Source: Limnobacter humi (GTDB taxonomy: Bacteria > Pseudomonadota > Gammaproteobacteria > Burkholderiales > Burkholderiaceae_B). Taken from it: 64,000 bases of DNA. How positions within the stretch are numbered: the first letter of the stretch is position 1; each line of letters opens with the position of its first letter. The position numbers were made by a program, and so were the translations under genes. The stretch covers positions 988,989-1,052,988 of the forward strand of contig NZ_JANIGO010000001.1 of assembly GCF_024518835.1 (NCBI RefSeq). Reading direction: 5' to 3'. The notes beneath the pieces were generated by a model, which saw only the letters and a list, made by a program, of their open reading frames with translations, did no database searches and was not told the DNA's origin. Below, piece after piece: positions 47,642 through 56,900 of this stretch.

Positions 47642-49483
47642 ATGCACAGCCTGCCCTACGACGCGAAAAACTTCGATGACCTCGACACCGGTGAACTGAG
47701 CGAAATCAGCACGTTGACGGAAGAGGAAGAGCGGGCGCTTTCCAAGAAAGTGGCGGCGGATATTCTGGCGGGCTTTGACAAACACTACCGCCTCTTCCGC
47801 TACTGCGCCCAGCAAGCCAAAAAACTGTTTGAAGAGGGCGACTGGCATTTGATTCAACGCCTGGCCCGTGACCGGATCGACTTTTACGACGAGCGTGTGA
47901 AAGAGGCGGTGGACCTGCTTCGTCGCAACTATGGGCCGCTGCTGCAGTCGGAATCCATCTGGGAGAAAATCAAAACCCGGTATGTGACTTACCTGGTTGA
48001 CCACAAGCAACCAGAGTTGGCCGAAACCTTTTTCAATTCGGCAGTGACCAAAATTTTGCACCGGGATTATTTCCACAACCGGTTTTTATTTGTGCGCCCT
48101 GCGGTCAGCACCGAATACGTGGAAAGCGATCCACCCTCGTACCGCAGCTATTACCCCACCAACCCCTTGTATGGTGGCTTGCGAAAAAGTTTGCGCCAGT
48201 TGATTGCTGATTTTGAACTGAATGCGCAGTTTGTCGACCTGGAGCGGGATTTGCGCTATGTGGTGCATGCGGCACGGCAAGTGTTGCCCAGGCCCATCAA
48301 GGTCGACCCCGACATGCAGATTCAGGTGTTGTCCAGCCTGTTTTTCCGCAACAAGGGTGCCTATATCATCGGCAAGTTCATCAACGGCAACATGCCCCAG
48401 CCGTTTGCCATTCCCATTCTTCGGGATTCCAGCGGACGCCTGTACATCGACACGGTGCTGTTCAATGTTCAGCAAATTGCCACGTTGTTTTCGTTCACGC
48501 GGGCCTATTTTTTGGTGGACATGGAAACGCCAGGCGCTTATGTGCAGTTTTTGCGCAGCCTGCTGCCCAACAAACCCAAGGCCGAGATGTACACCATGCT
48601 GGGTTTGCAGAAGCAGGGCAAAACCCTGTTCTACCGCGATTTCCTGCACCACCTGAAGCACAGCCACGACGAATTCATTGTGGCCCCGGGTATCAAGGGC
48701 TTGGTCATGGCAGTGTTCACGCTGCCGTCTTATCCCTACGTGTTCAAACTCATCAAAGACAAAATTGCGCCGTCCAAAGAAATCGACCGCGCTGGGGTGA
48801 TGCACAAATACCAGTTGGTGAAATGGCACGACCGGGTTGGACGCATGGCCGACACATGGGAATACAGCCATGTGGGCCTGCCGCTGGAGCGATTTTCGCA
48901 GGAGTTGTTGGACCACTTAAAAGACACCTGCGAAAGCTCGCTGACGTTTGAGGAAGACACGGTGGTGATCAAGCACCTGTACATTGAACGGCGCATGACT
49001 CCTTTGAACCTCTACCTGCAGCACGGCACCGATGCCGAGGTGGAGCATGGCATCACCGAGTATGGAAACGCCATCAAACAACTGGCAGCCGCCAATATTT
49101 TCCCGGGTGACATGCTGTTCAAGAACTTTGGCGTGACTCGCCTGGGTCGTGTGGTCTTCTACGACTACGATGAAATTGAGTACATGAACGACTGTAATTT
49201 CCGCCGCATTCCCGAGGCCCCCAACCCGGAGGCGGAAATGTCGCTGGAGCCCTGGTATTCGGTGGGCCCCAAAGATGTGTTCCCGGAGGAGTTTGGTCAG
49301 TTTTTGCTGGGCGACCGTCGCGTGCGAAAAGCCTTTTTAAGCCGCCATGCCGACTTGTTGACCTATGAGTTTTGGCAGAACCGGAAAGAGCGGATTGCCG
49401 AAGGCCATATTGAGGACATCTTCCCGTATTCCGAGGCTGTTCGATTCACCAATCGATTCCGGAAAACGCTGCGAGATCAGTAA
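47642..49483 (+). CDS. aceK: Isocitrate dehydrogenase kinase/phosphatase AceK, 613 aa
   Basis: The sequence is typical AceK across its length: ILAGFDKHYRLFRYCAQQAK, ARDRIDFYDERVKEAVDLL, a kinase region with IKGLVMAVFTLPSYPYVFK and IKHLYIERRMTPLNLYL, and NFGVTRLGRVVFYDYDEIEYM. AceK phosphorylates and dephosphorylates isocitrate dehydrogenase, steering carbon to the glyoxylate bypass. The ATG at 47642 is chosen over an upstream in-frame start. It stands alone here without aceA or aceB. Confidence 0.96.
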   Translation: MHSLPYDAKNFDDLDTGELSEISTLTEEEERALSKKVAADILAGFDKHYRLFRYCAQQAKKLFEEGDWHLIQRLARDRIDFYDERVKEAVDLLRRNYGPLLQSESIWEKIKTRYVTYLVDHKQPELAETFFNSAVTKILHRDYFHNRFLFVRPAVSTEYVESDPPSYRSYYPTNPLYGGLRKSLRQLIADFELNAQFVDLERDLRYVVHAARQVLPRPIKVDPDMQIQVLSSLFFRNKGAYIIGKFINGNMPQPFAIPILRDSSGRLYIDTVLFNVQQIATLFSFTRAYFLVDMETPGAYVQFLRSLLPNKPKAEMYTMLGLQKQGKTLFYRDFLHHLKHSHDEFIVAPGIKGLVMAVFTLPSYPYVFKLIKDKIAPSKEIDRAGVMHKYQLVKWHDRVGRMADTWEYSHVGLPLERFSQELLDHLKDTCESSLTFEEDTVVIKHLYIERRMTPLNLYLQHGTDAEVEHGITEYGNAIKQLAAANIFPGDMLFKNFGVTRLGRVVFYDYDEIEYMNDCNFRRIPEAPNPEAEMSLEPWYSVGPKDVFPEEFGQFLLGDRRVRKAFLSRHADLLTYEFWQNRKERIAEGHIEDIFPYSEAVRFTNRFRKTLRDQ

Positions 49484-49601
49484 TTTACCGACAATGGTCG
49501 GTTATATGGGTATACCGAATTTGTTCTTGGGAATGCGCAGCGAAGCCGTTACACTTCGCGGCGTTGCTGTTTCATCGGGCACGTGTGCCCCGCCGTTTCT
49601 C

Positions 49602-50906
49602 ATGAAGATTTCCCGCAATGTGTCCCCCCTGCTCAAGGCACAGGTGTTGAGCCTGGTCTTGCTGGCGGGTCAAGCCTCCGCCACCAATGGTTATTTTTCT
49701 CATGGCTATGGCACCAAGGCCAAAGGCCGTGGCGGTGTATCGCTGTCGATTGCGGACGATGCCATGGCGCCGGCCAACAACCCGGCCTTGCTGGTGGATG
49801 TGGGCAACCGGTTTGATGCCGGTTTTGATGCGTTTGTGCCGCGTCGCGGTGCCGAGCGCACCGGCGGACCTCTGGGTCAGTTTGATTTTTCAGAGCGCAG
49901 TGACCGCAACCTATTCATCATTCCCGACTTTGGTTTCAGCAAAAAAATCAATGACCGCATCACAGCCGGTGTGGCCATTTACGGCAATGGCGGTTTGAAC
50001 ACCGATTACCAAAAAGGCAATACCGCAGCCTGCCCGACCAGTTTGGCCTCGGGTGGCCGTGGCAACCCGCTGTGTGGTCAAGGTCCAGCTGGCGTTAATT
50101 TGGAGCAACTGGTGGTGGCACCCACGGTGGCGTTTCGCATCAACGCCAACCATGCCGTGGGCATTTCGCCTTTGTTGGTGTATCAGCGCTTTTATGCGGA
50201 GGGCCTGCAATTGTTTGGCACTTTTGGCTACAGCGCCGATGCCAACCGCCTGACCAACCAGGGCACCAGCTCCAGCCACGGGCAGGGGTACCGGGTGGGT
50301 TATTACGGTACTTACGGGCCAGTGAACCTGGGCTTGTCGTATTCGCCCCGCATCAACATGAGCAAGTTCAATGAATACGCTGGTTTGTTTGCAGGGCAAG
50401 GCGACTTTGACATTCCCACCAACAAGGGCCTGGGTGTGTCCTGGAAAGTAACGCCCCGTTTGCGTGTGGGGGCTGATATCACCAAGGTCGAGTTCAGCGA
50501 AGTGCCCGCCGTGGGCAACTCGCGGGCTGGCGCTGCCCCGGGCTGTAATTGCCTGGGCAACAGTGATGGCCCTGGTTTTGGTTGGAGCGATGTAACCACC
50601 CGGAAGGTTGGATTGGAATACCGCCTAACGGACAACTTGACCTTGCGCGGTGGTTACAACAAAGGCGACAACCCGGTGGGCCCCGAGGATGTGACCTTCA
50701 ACATTTTGGCGCCTGGCGTGGTCACCAAGCACTACACGGCGGGCTTTACCTACAAGTTGAGCAGCAGTGCGGAATTGTCGGCGCATTACATGCGCGCGCC
50801 GAATGTGCGGGTAACTGGACCATCGGCCTTGCCAGTGCCAGGCCCTGTTGAAACGATCGACATGGGGCAGGAAAGTGTGGGGATGACTTTGGGTTTGACG
50901 TATTGA
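49602..50906 (+). CDS. OmpP1/FadL family outer-membrane transporter, 434 aa
   Basis: The ATG at 49602 opens a Sec signal peptide (MKISRNVSPLLKA, hydrophobic core, cut at ASA). The mature start TNGYFSHGYGTKAKGRGG is the FadL-type plug, followed by SIADDAMAPANNPALL. Later beta strands end in the C-terminal Tyr. FadL proteins take up hydrophobic compounds such as long-chain fatty acids or aromatics through the outer membrane. Longer in-frame starts inside aceK are rejected. Confidence 0.9.
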   Translation: MKISRNVSPLLKAQVLSLVLLAGQASATNGYFSHGYGTKAKGRGGVSLSIADDAMAPANNPALLVDVGNRFDAGFDAFVPRRGAERTGGPLGQFDFSERSDRNLFIIPDFGFSKKINDRITAGVAIYGNGGLNTDYQKGNTAACPTSLASGGRGNPLCGQGPAGVNLEQLVVAPTVAFRINANHAVGISPLLVYQRFYAEGLQLFGTFGYSADANRLTNQGTSSSHGQGYRVGYYGTYGPVNLGLSYSPRINMSKFNEYAGLFAGQGDFDIPTNKGLGVSWKVTPRLRVGADITKVEFSEVPAVGNSRAGAAPGCNCLGNSDGPGFGWSDVTTRKVGLEYRLTDNLTLRGGYNKGDNPVGPEDVTFNILAPGVVTKHYTAGFTYKLSSSAELSAHYMRAPNVRVTGPSALPVPGPVETIDMGQESVGMTLGLTY

Positions 50907-51435
50907 GGGTGGGCTCAGGGTGTGAGCCCGATGTGATTCTGGGTGATTGGATACCCCGAAGCAAAACCGGTGGCCTGGTCTGTTTTATGGCCCCGTCAGC
51001 AATACCAGTCGTCCGGTCCGAACGCCCCCCGAATGTAAAGGTTGCCCCGCGCATGTCGAACCGTCCCGAGAACTCGCGCCGGTGGCGCTCAAACATCTCG
51101 GTCCGTGTGTTCGAATGCTGTGCGGGTCAAACCAATCGGGTGGCTGAATGTTCGGAGCCGGGCACACCGGTATTGCTGGGGCGGCCTGCGCGGTTCACCT
51201 CGCCTGCAGCGACATTCAGGACAATCTGCAAAACCGTGCCAAGCAGGCGCGGTGAACTGACCAGCGGTCAGTTCAGAGGTCGATTCCCGACCGTGTTTTT
51301 TGGAGGGTCGACCTCAGCGATCGCGAGGCTCAGGTTTTGAAATACAGATTGGCCGTCGCCAAGGGCGAGGTAACTGCGCAGAGCTGCGACTCAAACTGAA
51401 GTAAAGGACAGGCATTGATACGTGTAGTGCGGTCA
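50907..51435. other. 529-base intergenic region with a perfect dyad and a terminator-like hairpin
   Basis: No gene is supported here. TGAACTGACC-AGC-GGTCAGTTCA (51253-51275) is a perfect 10-bp inverted repeat, the shape of a TetR-type operator. Directly after it GGTCG-ATTCC-CGACC (51278-51292) is followed by six T (51296-51301), like an intrinsic terminator on the plus strand. The region could end the FadL transcript or hold a small RNA. The open frame at 50903-51340 has no ribosome site and an Arg/Pro-rich shadow-like composition. Confidence 0.5.
51253..51275. promoter_or_regulatory. Perfect 10-bp inverted repeat, candidate operator
   Basis: Both arms are perfect with a 3-base centre. It lies 160 bases downstream of the nitroreductase stop and 350 after the FadL stop, so the controlled gene is not obvious. 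It may be half of a transcript-end structure rather than a protein site. Confidence 0.4.
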
Positions 51436-52164
51436 TCAGCGCATTGTCTTTGCTGGCAACAACAACTCCCTCGCTGCAATTTTTTCCGGCTGAAACTTGT
51501 TCACCGGCACGTCCAGTTCATAGCCCAAGGCCACGCCGCACAGCAGTTTGTACTGTTTCGGAATTTCAAAATGTTTGTCCAGTGGGCTGCGGAACAGTCC
51601 CAATGCACCTTGTGCACAACTGCCCAAGCCTGCATTGGTGGCCGCCAGCATCAGGCTTTGCAGATAAATGCCCGCGTCCAGCGCGCTATAAATGCCCACG
51701 CCTTCATGCACAAACAGAAACACCGCCGCAGGGGCACCAAACAGCCTGAAGTTCTCGGCCATGGCTTGGTCGCGGGCTTTCAGGTCGTCTCGTTTCACAC
51801 CCAGCACGCCGTACAGGCCCTTACCGCATTCCACTCGGCGACCTTGCAGGTCTTTGGGGTAGTTCACCACGGGTTTGACGTCGCCGTCTGGAATGCCCGG
51901 GTCCCTGGTTAGCAGGCCGGTGAGTTGTTTCAGCTTGCCCCCGCGCTGCAGGGCAATGGTGCGTTGAAACCGGGAATACAGCTCGGTCCGAAGGCTTTCC
52001 AGCACAGGGCCGGTGGCCAGAGCCAGTCGATAAGGGTGGGTGTTGGACCAGCTGGGCGACAGGGCGGCCTCCTGCAGAATTTGCTGCAGAAGCGCTTCTG
52101 GAACAGGTTTGCTGTCAAATGCACGAACACTGTGGCGGGCTTTTAATGTGTCAAGGAATTCCAT
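51436..52164 (-). CDS. Nitroreductase family flavoprotein, 242 aa
   Basis: The ATG at 52164 begins MEFLDTLKARHSVRAF, the standard nitroreductase opening with the FMN-binding Arg. AALSPSWSNTHPYRLALATG and the later GLGSCAQGAL and CGVALGYELDVPVN are also family features. These FMN enzymes reduce nitro groups, quinones or enones with NAD(P)H. An in-frame start 102 bases upstream is rejected because it would add an unrelated hydrophobic tail. It is divergent from the monooxygenase gene, 132 bases apart. Confidence 0.88.
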   Translation of the reverse strand: MEFLDTLKARHSVRAFDSKPVPEALLQQILQEAALSPSWSNTHPYRLALATGPVLESLRTELYSRFQRTIALQRGGKLKQLTGLLTRDPGIPDGDVKPVVNYPKDLQGRRVECGKGLYGVLGVKRDDLKARDQAMAENFRLFGAPAAVFLFVHEGVGIYSALDAGIYLQSLMLAATNAGLGSCAQGALGLFRSPLDKHFEIPKQYKLLCGVALGYELDVPVNKFQPEKIAARELLLPAKTMR

Positions 52165-52296
52165 GTTCCGACGTCCTGTGTAATAGTCTTTGGCATACCG
52201 CCAGCAGTTTAGAGGAATTATTCCTAGCCAAGCCGACCAGCGCGCGACTATTCTCTCAACTGACAATACAGAAAGTCACATAAGGGGACAACATTC

Positions 52297-53811
52297 ATGA
52301 ACAATCCACACGTCGACGTACTGATCATTGGGGCTGGCCTGTCCGGCATTGGCGCGGCTTGCCACATCAAGCAGAACTGCAAGGGCAAGAGCATTGCCAT
52401 TCTGGAGCGCCGCAAGGCCATTGGCGGTACATGGGACTTGTTCCGCTACCCTGGCATCCGCTCTGACTCTGACATGTTCACGCTGGGTTACAGCTTCAAA
52501 CCCTGGAAGGGCGAGAAGGTGTTGGCCAATGGTGATGAGATCCGCAATTATGTGACCGAGGCTGCCGAAGAATTCGGTGTGACCCAAGACATCCACTTTG
52601 GTCGCAAAGTTGTCAGTGCGCAATGGAACTCTGAGCAGTGCCAATGGACTGTGGAAGCCTTGGACGAAGAAAGCGGCAAAACCGAGGTGTTCACCAGCAG
52701 CTTTCTACTGGGTTGTACCGGTTATTACAACTACGACCAAGGCTATTTGCCCGAATTCAAGGGCATCCAGAAATTCAAGGGTGAACTGGTACATCCGCAA
52801 AAATGGACGGCTGACATCGACTACACCGGCAAGCGTGTGGTGGTGATTGGTTCGGGCGCCACAGCCATTACCTTGGTGCCCGCCATGAGCGACAAGGCGG
52901 CCCATGTCACCATGCTGCAGCGCTCGCCCACCTACATCGCGTCGATTCCCTCTGTCGACCCCGTGTCCTCTGTCTTGAAGAAATTCATGCCCGACACCCT
53001 GGTGTACAAAATTGGCCGCGCCCGCAACATCGGCTTGCAGCGTTTGATTTTCAAGCTGTCGAAAGAACGCCCCAAAGCCATCAAACGCCTGCTGCTGGGC
53101 GCAACCCGCCTGCGCATGGGCAAAGACTTCGACATGAAGCACTTCACCCCCAGCTACAACCCTTGGGACCAGCGCCTGTGTGTGGTGCCCGATGGCGACC
53201 TGTTCAAGGTGCTGAAGCAGGGCAAAGCCAGCATTGTGACCGACCACATCGACAGCTTTGTGGAAAACGGCATCAAGCTGAAGAGCGGCCAGGTGCTGGA
53301 AGCCGACATGGTGGTGACGGCCACTGGTTTGGACCTGCAAATTTTGGGCGGCATGAGCCTGACGGTGGATGGTGAAAGCCTGTCACCCAGCCAGACCATG
53401 AGCTACAAGGGTGTGATGATGAGTGGCATCCCCAACTTTGGCATGGTGTTTGGTTACACCAACGCCAGCTGGACACTGAAAGCCGACCTGGCTGCGGAAT
53501 ACATGTGCCGCCTCATCAACCACATGGAGAGCAAAGGTTTCAGCAAAGTGGTGCCGCAGGCCCATGGCGTGGACATGAACAACACCCCCATGTTTGATCT
53601 GGAAGCGGGTTACATGAAACGTGCGGCTGACCGCCTGCCCAAGCAGGGCGGTAAGTTCCCATGGACCATCGAGAACAATTACCTGGCCGATCGCCCTGTG
53701 CTGAAGAAGAGCAAGATTGAGGATGAATACCTCGACTTCAGCAAAGTGGTTGTGGCAGCGGCGAAACCCGCTCGCAAGGCCAGCCGCAAGCCTGTGGCCA
53801 AAGCCGCGTAA
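52297..53811 (+). CDS. Flavin-containing (Baeyer-Villiger-like) monooxygenase, 504 aa
   Basis: The N-terminus has the FAD Rossmann motif VLIIGAGLSGIGAACH and GGTWDLFRYPGIRSD. The linker FKGELVHPQKW approximates the FxGxxxHxxxW fingerprint of Baeyer-Villiger and related monooxygenases, and a second Rossmann site VIGSGATAI follows at about 185. Such enzymes oxygenate ketones or hydrophobic compounds with NADPH. The C-terminal tail is Lys/Ala-rich (KPARKASRKPVAKAA). It ends 97 bases before the rhs gene. Confidence 0.87.
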   Translation: MNNPHVDVLIIGAGLSGIGAACHIKQNCKGKSIAILERRKAIGGTWDLFRYPGIRSDSDMFTLGYSFKPWKGEKVLANGDEIRNYVTEAAEEFGVTQDIHFGRKVVSAQWNSEQCQWTVEALDEESGKTEVFTSSFLLGCTGYYNYDQGYLPEFKGIQKFKGELVHPQKWTADIDYTGKRVVVIGSGATAITLVPAMSDKAAHVTMLQRSPTYIASIPSVDPVSSVLKKFMPDTLVYKIGRARNIGLQRLIFKLSKERPKAIKRLLLGATRLRMGKDFDMKHFTPSYNPWDQRLCVVPDGDLFKVLKQGKASIVTDHIDSFVENGIKLKSGQVLEADMVVTATGLDLQILGGMSLTVDGESLSPSQTMSYKGVMMSGIPNFGMVFGYTNASWTLKADLAAEYMCRLINHMESKGFSKVVPQAHGVDMNNTPMFDLEAGYMKRAADRLPKQGGKFPWTIENNYLADRPVLKKSKIEDEYLDFSKVVVAAAKPARKASRKPVAKAA

Positions 53812-53873
53812 CACTCGCCATCAACCGTCACCCCGCAGGGTGACGCCATTGGCTCAAATAGAGCCTGCCGATT

Positions 53874-53908
53874 AGCCTTCTCGGTCCCATGCGATCGAGA
53901 AGGCTTTT
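53874..53908 (+). terminator. Hairpin with T-run immediately before the rhs start
   Basis: AGCCTTCTCG (53874-53883) pairs with CGAGAAGGCT (53896-53905) and runs into four T before the rhs ATG at 53909. It looks like the terminator of the monooxygenase gene, but it also holds the only ribosome-site-like sequence (GAGAAGG) for rhs inside its stem. Confidence 0.7.
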
Positions 53909-56900
53909 ATGTTCACCACCTTGTACCCGGTGTTTGGTCAAGCCGTCAAGCCGGCTTTGGGCTATGAATTCCGGGGCAACTTGTGGTTGTTCATGGACCC
54001 TCAAACCCAGCTAACCCCCTGGCTGGTGCTCCACCGTCAATCCACCACCGACAGTGAACTGGACCAACTGCTGCACGTCGGCTTGATCAAGCCCGGCTCG
54101 GGCAGTTCGGTGGACTGCGAGGTGCTCCGCCATTTTGGCTTGTTGGCCAAGGGGCATGAGCATGGCCGCTGGTGGATGGACCATGCTGAAGAAACGCGCA
54201 CCGCCTTGTTCACTGGTCAATTGGTGGTTCTCAAGCTGCCGCTGGAACCTGCGACATTCCTGAGGCTGCGAAACCCCGATAGCCCCTATTGGGCCAGCTT
54301 GTCGAAATTGCAGTCAATGGCGCAGCCCCCTGCAGACCGCGAGCGCAATGGTGCTGTTTGTGAAATGGCCAACCTCCTGTTGGCCCGCTGGAAAACAGCT
54401 GACTTGGCCAACCTGGAGTTTCAAAGTCGAAGCCGCGTTCGGCAATTGCTGCAAGAGGCCGGTGCTTTGGCGCAAGGCACTGGCAGTGCAGTATGGGGGT
54501 TTGCCGAAGGCGCAGCACAAACTGTCGTGGTGCCATTCAAATGGGCGTTTGATGCAGCCCTGTTTCAATTGGAGGTGGTTGATCAGGTAAGTCAGTTCAA
54601 GTTTGCGGAAGTGCGCCAGCGGTTTATCGACATGGGCATGGGTGTTTACAACACCCAAGAACAACTGTCGGCCATGGTCAAAGAGGGTGCACACCTGCTG
54701 GGCTTGTGCATGGAAGACCGCAGCCTTCGCGATGCTGTTTTTTGTTTTCTGGATGGCTACAAGGAAAGCACGGGCCACCTGGCCTATGTGCGGGGTAGCA
54801 CGGAGGTGGTGGTCAATATCGGCATTGAGGTGTTCATTGCCTTGGCCACCTTGGGTGGCAGCCTATCGGTCACCGCTGTGCGCATTGCCGAACGCGTCGG
54901 CCCATTCTCACGTGTGTTGCTGGAGCACCTGGCCCGGTTTGCCCGATACAAGTCCGAAACCAAACTGGCTGGGGACACTGCCGGCACCACAGCACGCACT
55001 GCAGGCAAAGTGGAACGGGTGGCCGCCCGCGAAACGCCAGACGCGGCTGAGGTCACCACCAAAGTCACCACCAAAGCCGAAGGGGCCAACACCCCCAAGG
55101 TGAAAGACACCAAAACCACCGGTGAACCCATCAGCCTCATCAACGGGGAAGAACTGCTGCAACTCACCGACGCGCAGTTGCCTGGCCTCATCCCCTTGGC
55201 GTGGACCCGAACCTACCGCAGCACGTTGGCAGAGGCCGGTGAGGGGAGCGAGTTGGGGGTAGGCTGGTTCCATCCGTTGAGCCACTACTTGCGGATTGAC
55301 TCCCGGGACATCATTTGGCACGACGACGAGGGCCGCCGAATACCCTTCGAGAAGATTGGCATCGGCGAAACCTGTGTCAACACGGTTGAACGCATCGTGC
55401 TGCGTCGACCATCCGAAGGGTGCTATACCCTATCGCCTGCCGATGGTCTTGGTCATGTCTTGCACTTTCAGATTAACCCCGCAGACCCAGGCCATGCACA
55501 GCTCACATCCATCGCTGACGCATTTGGTCAGGCCATTGAAGTGCTGCGCAGTGCAGAAGGCCACCTGCAGGGGTTGCGGCAAGGCGCTTGGCAATGGTGC
55601 TTTCACACCAATGACCAAGGGCTGATCACCCGGATTGACCAATTGCCGCGCAAGGCCGTCAACCCCACGGGCTTGGCCGAACGCACCTTGGTGCATTACA
55701 CCCACAGCGAGGAAGGTGACCTCAGCTGCGCCCGCGACCCCAATGGCTACGAAGAGCACTACCGCTACCACGGGCACCGGTTGGTGCAACGTACCCTCAA
55801 AAGCGGTTACAGCATTCACTTTGAGTGGATACAACTGCCCGGCGAAAGCCACCACCGCTGCACCAGCCAATGGGGCGACCCGGTGGATGGGCAACCCACC
55901 TACACCTACTGCTACGAATGGAATGCGGAAGACGGCTGCAATGTCTCCATCGACAGCCGCGCAGGCCGCACCGCCTGCCGCTTCAACCATCGCGGCCAAT
56001 TGGTGTACGAGCGGGACCCCGAAGGTGGTGTGCAACGCTGGCGCTACGGTGCGCAGGGTGAATTGTTGGAGCATGTTGACGCAGACGGTGCGTTAAACAC
56101 CTGGGCTTACACTGAGCAAGGCTGGCCAGCCGAACATCGGAACCCGCTGGGGCATGTTCGTCGTTGGCAATGCAATGCATCTGGCCAGGTGGTGGCTAAA
56201 GTGGATCCGGAAGGCCACACCACCCGCTACCAATACAACCCGCAAGGCCTGTTGGTGAGAAGCCTGTTACCCGATGGTGTCGAGCATGCCTGGCAGTACA
56301 ACGAACAGGCTCAGTTGGTGCAATACACCAACCCGCTGGGGCAGCGCACACGCTGGGTGTATGACCGCGATGGTTTGCCCGCTGCCGAGGTACATCCCGA
56401 TGGCACGCGGCACCTGTATGTCTACAACACCTGGGGCCAAGTGGTGGCCATTACTCGCGGAGCAGGTAACACCACCCGCTACAGCTACGACCTGGCGGGC
56501 CAGTGTACCCGCATGGAAGGCCCGGGCGGGCAAGTTCAGCACTACACCTACAGCCCACTGGGCCAGTTGCAAAGCAAGGTTGATCCACAGGGCAACACCA
56601 CCTGGTATGCATACGATCACCGACTGGGTCAGCCCAGCAAAAGAATCAATGCGCTTGGGCAAGTGCAGCATTACCACTACGACAGTGAGCGGAACCTGGT
56701 GGCACTCACCGACGAAAATGGGCAAACCCACCGGTTTGAATATGATTTGTGCGAAAGGCTGATCGGTCAGACGGGTCCTGACGGCCGCCAACAACACCAC
56801 GATTACAGCAAGGCCGGGCATTTGCTGCACAGCCGGGAATCGCTGGACTTCGGGCATGTATTGCACATTCACCATCAGCGGGATGCGCTGGGGCGCTTAA

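Noticed and set aside
51278..51292. tRNA-like T-arm (GGTCG-ATTCC-CGACC)
   Set aside because: No acceptor, D or anticodon arms can be built around it; a terminator hairpin explains it better.
50903..51340. Frame of 145 aa in the gap after fadL
   Set aside because: No ribosome site and Arg/Pro-rich text; it runs through the dyad and hairpin, which argues for non-coding DNA.
53909..55120. PAAR or VgrG domain at the Rhs N-terminus
   Set aside because: No PAAR-type Pro-Ala-Ala-Arg repeats or VgrG motifs could be found.
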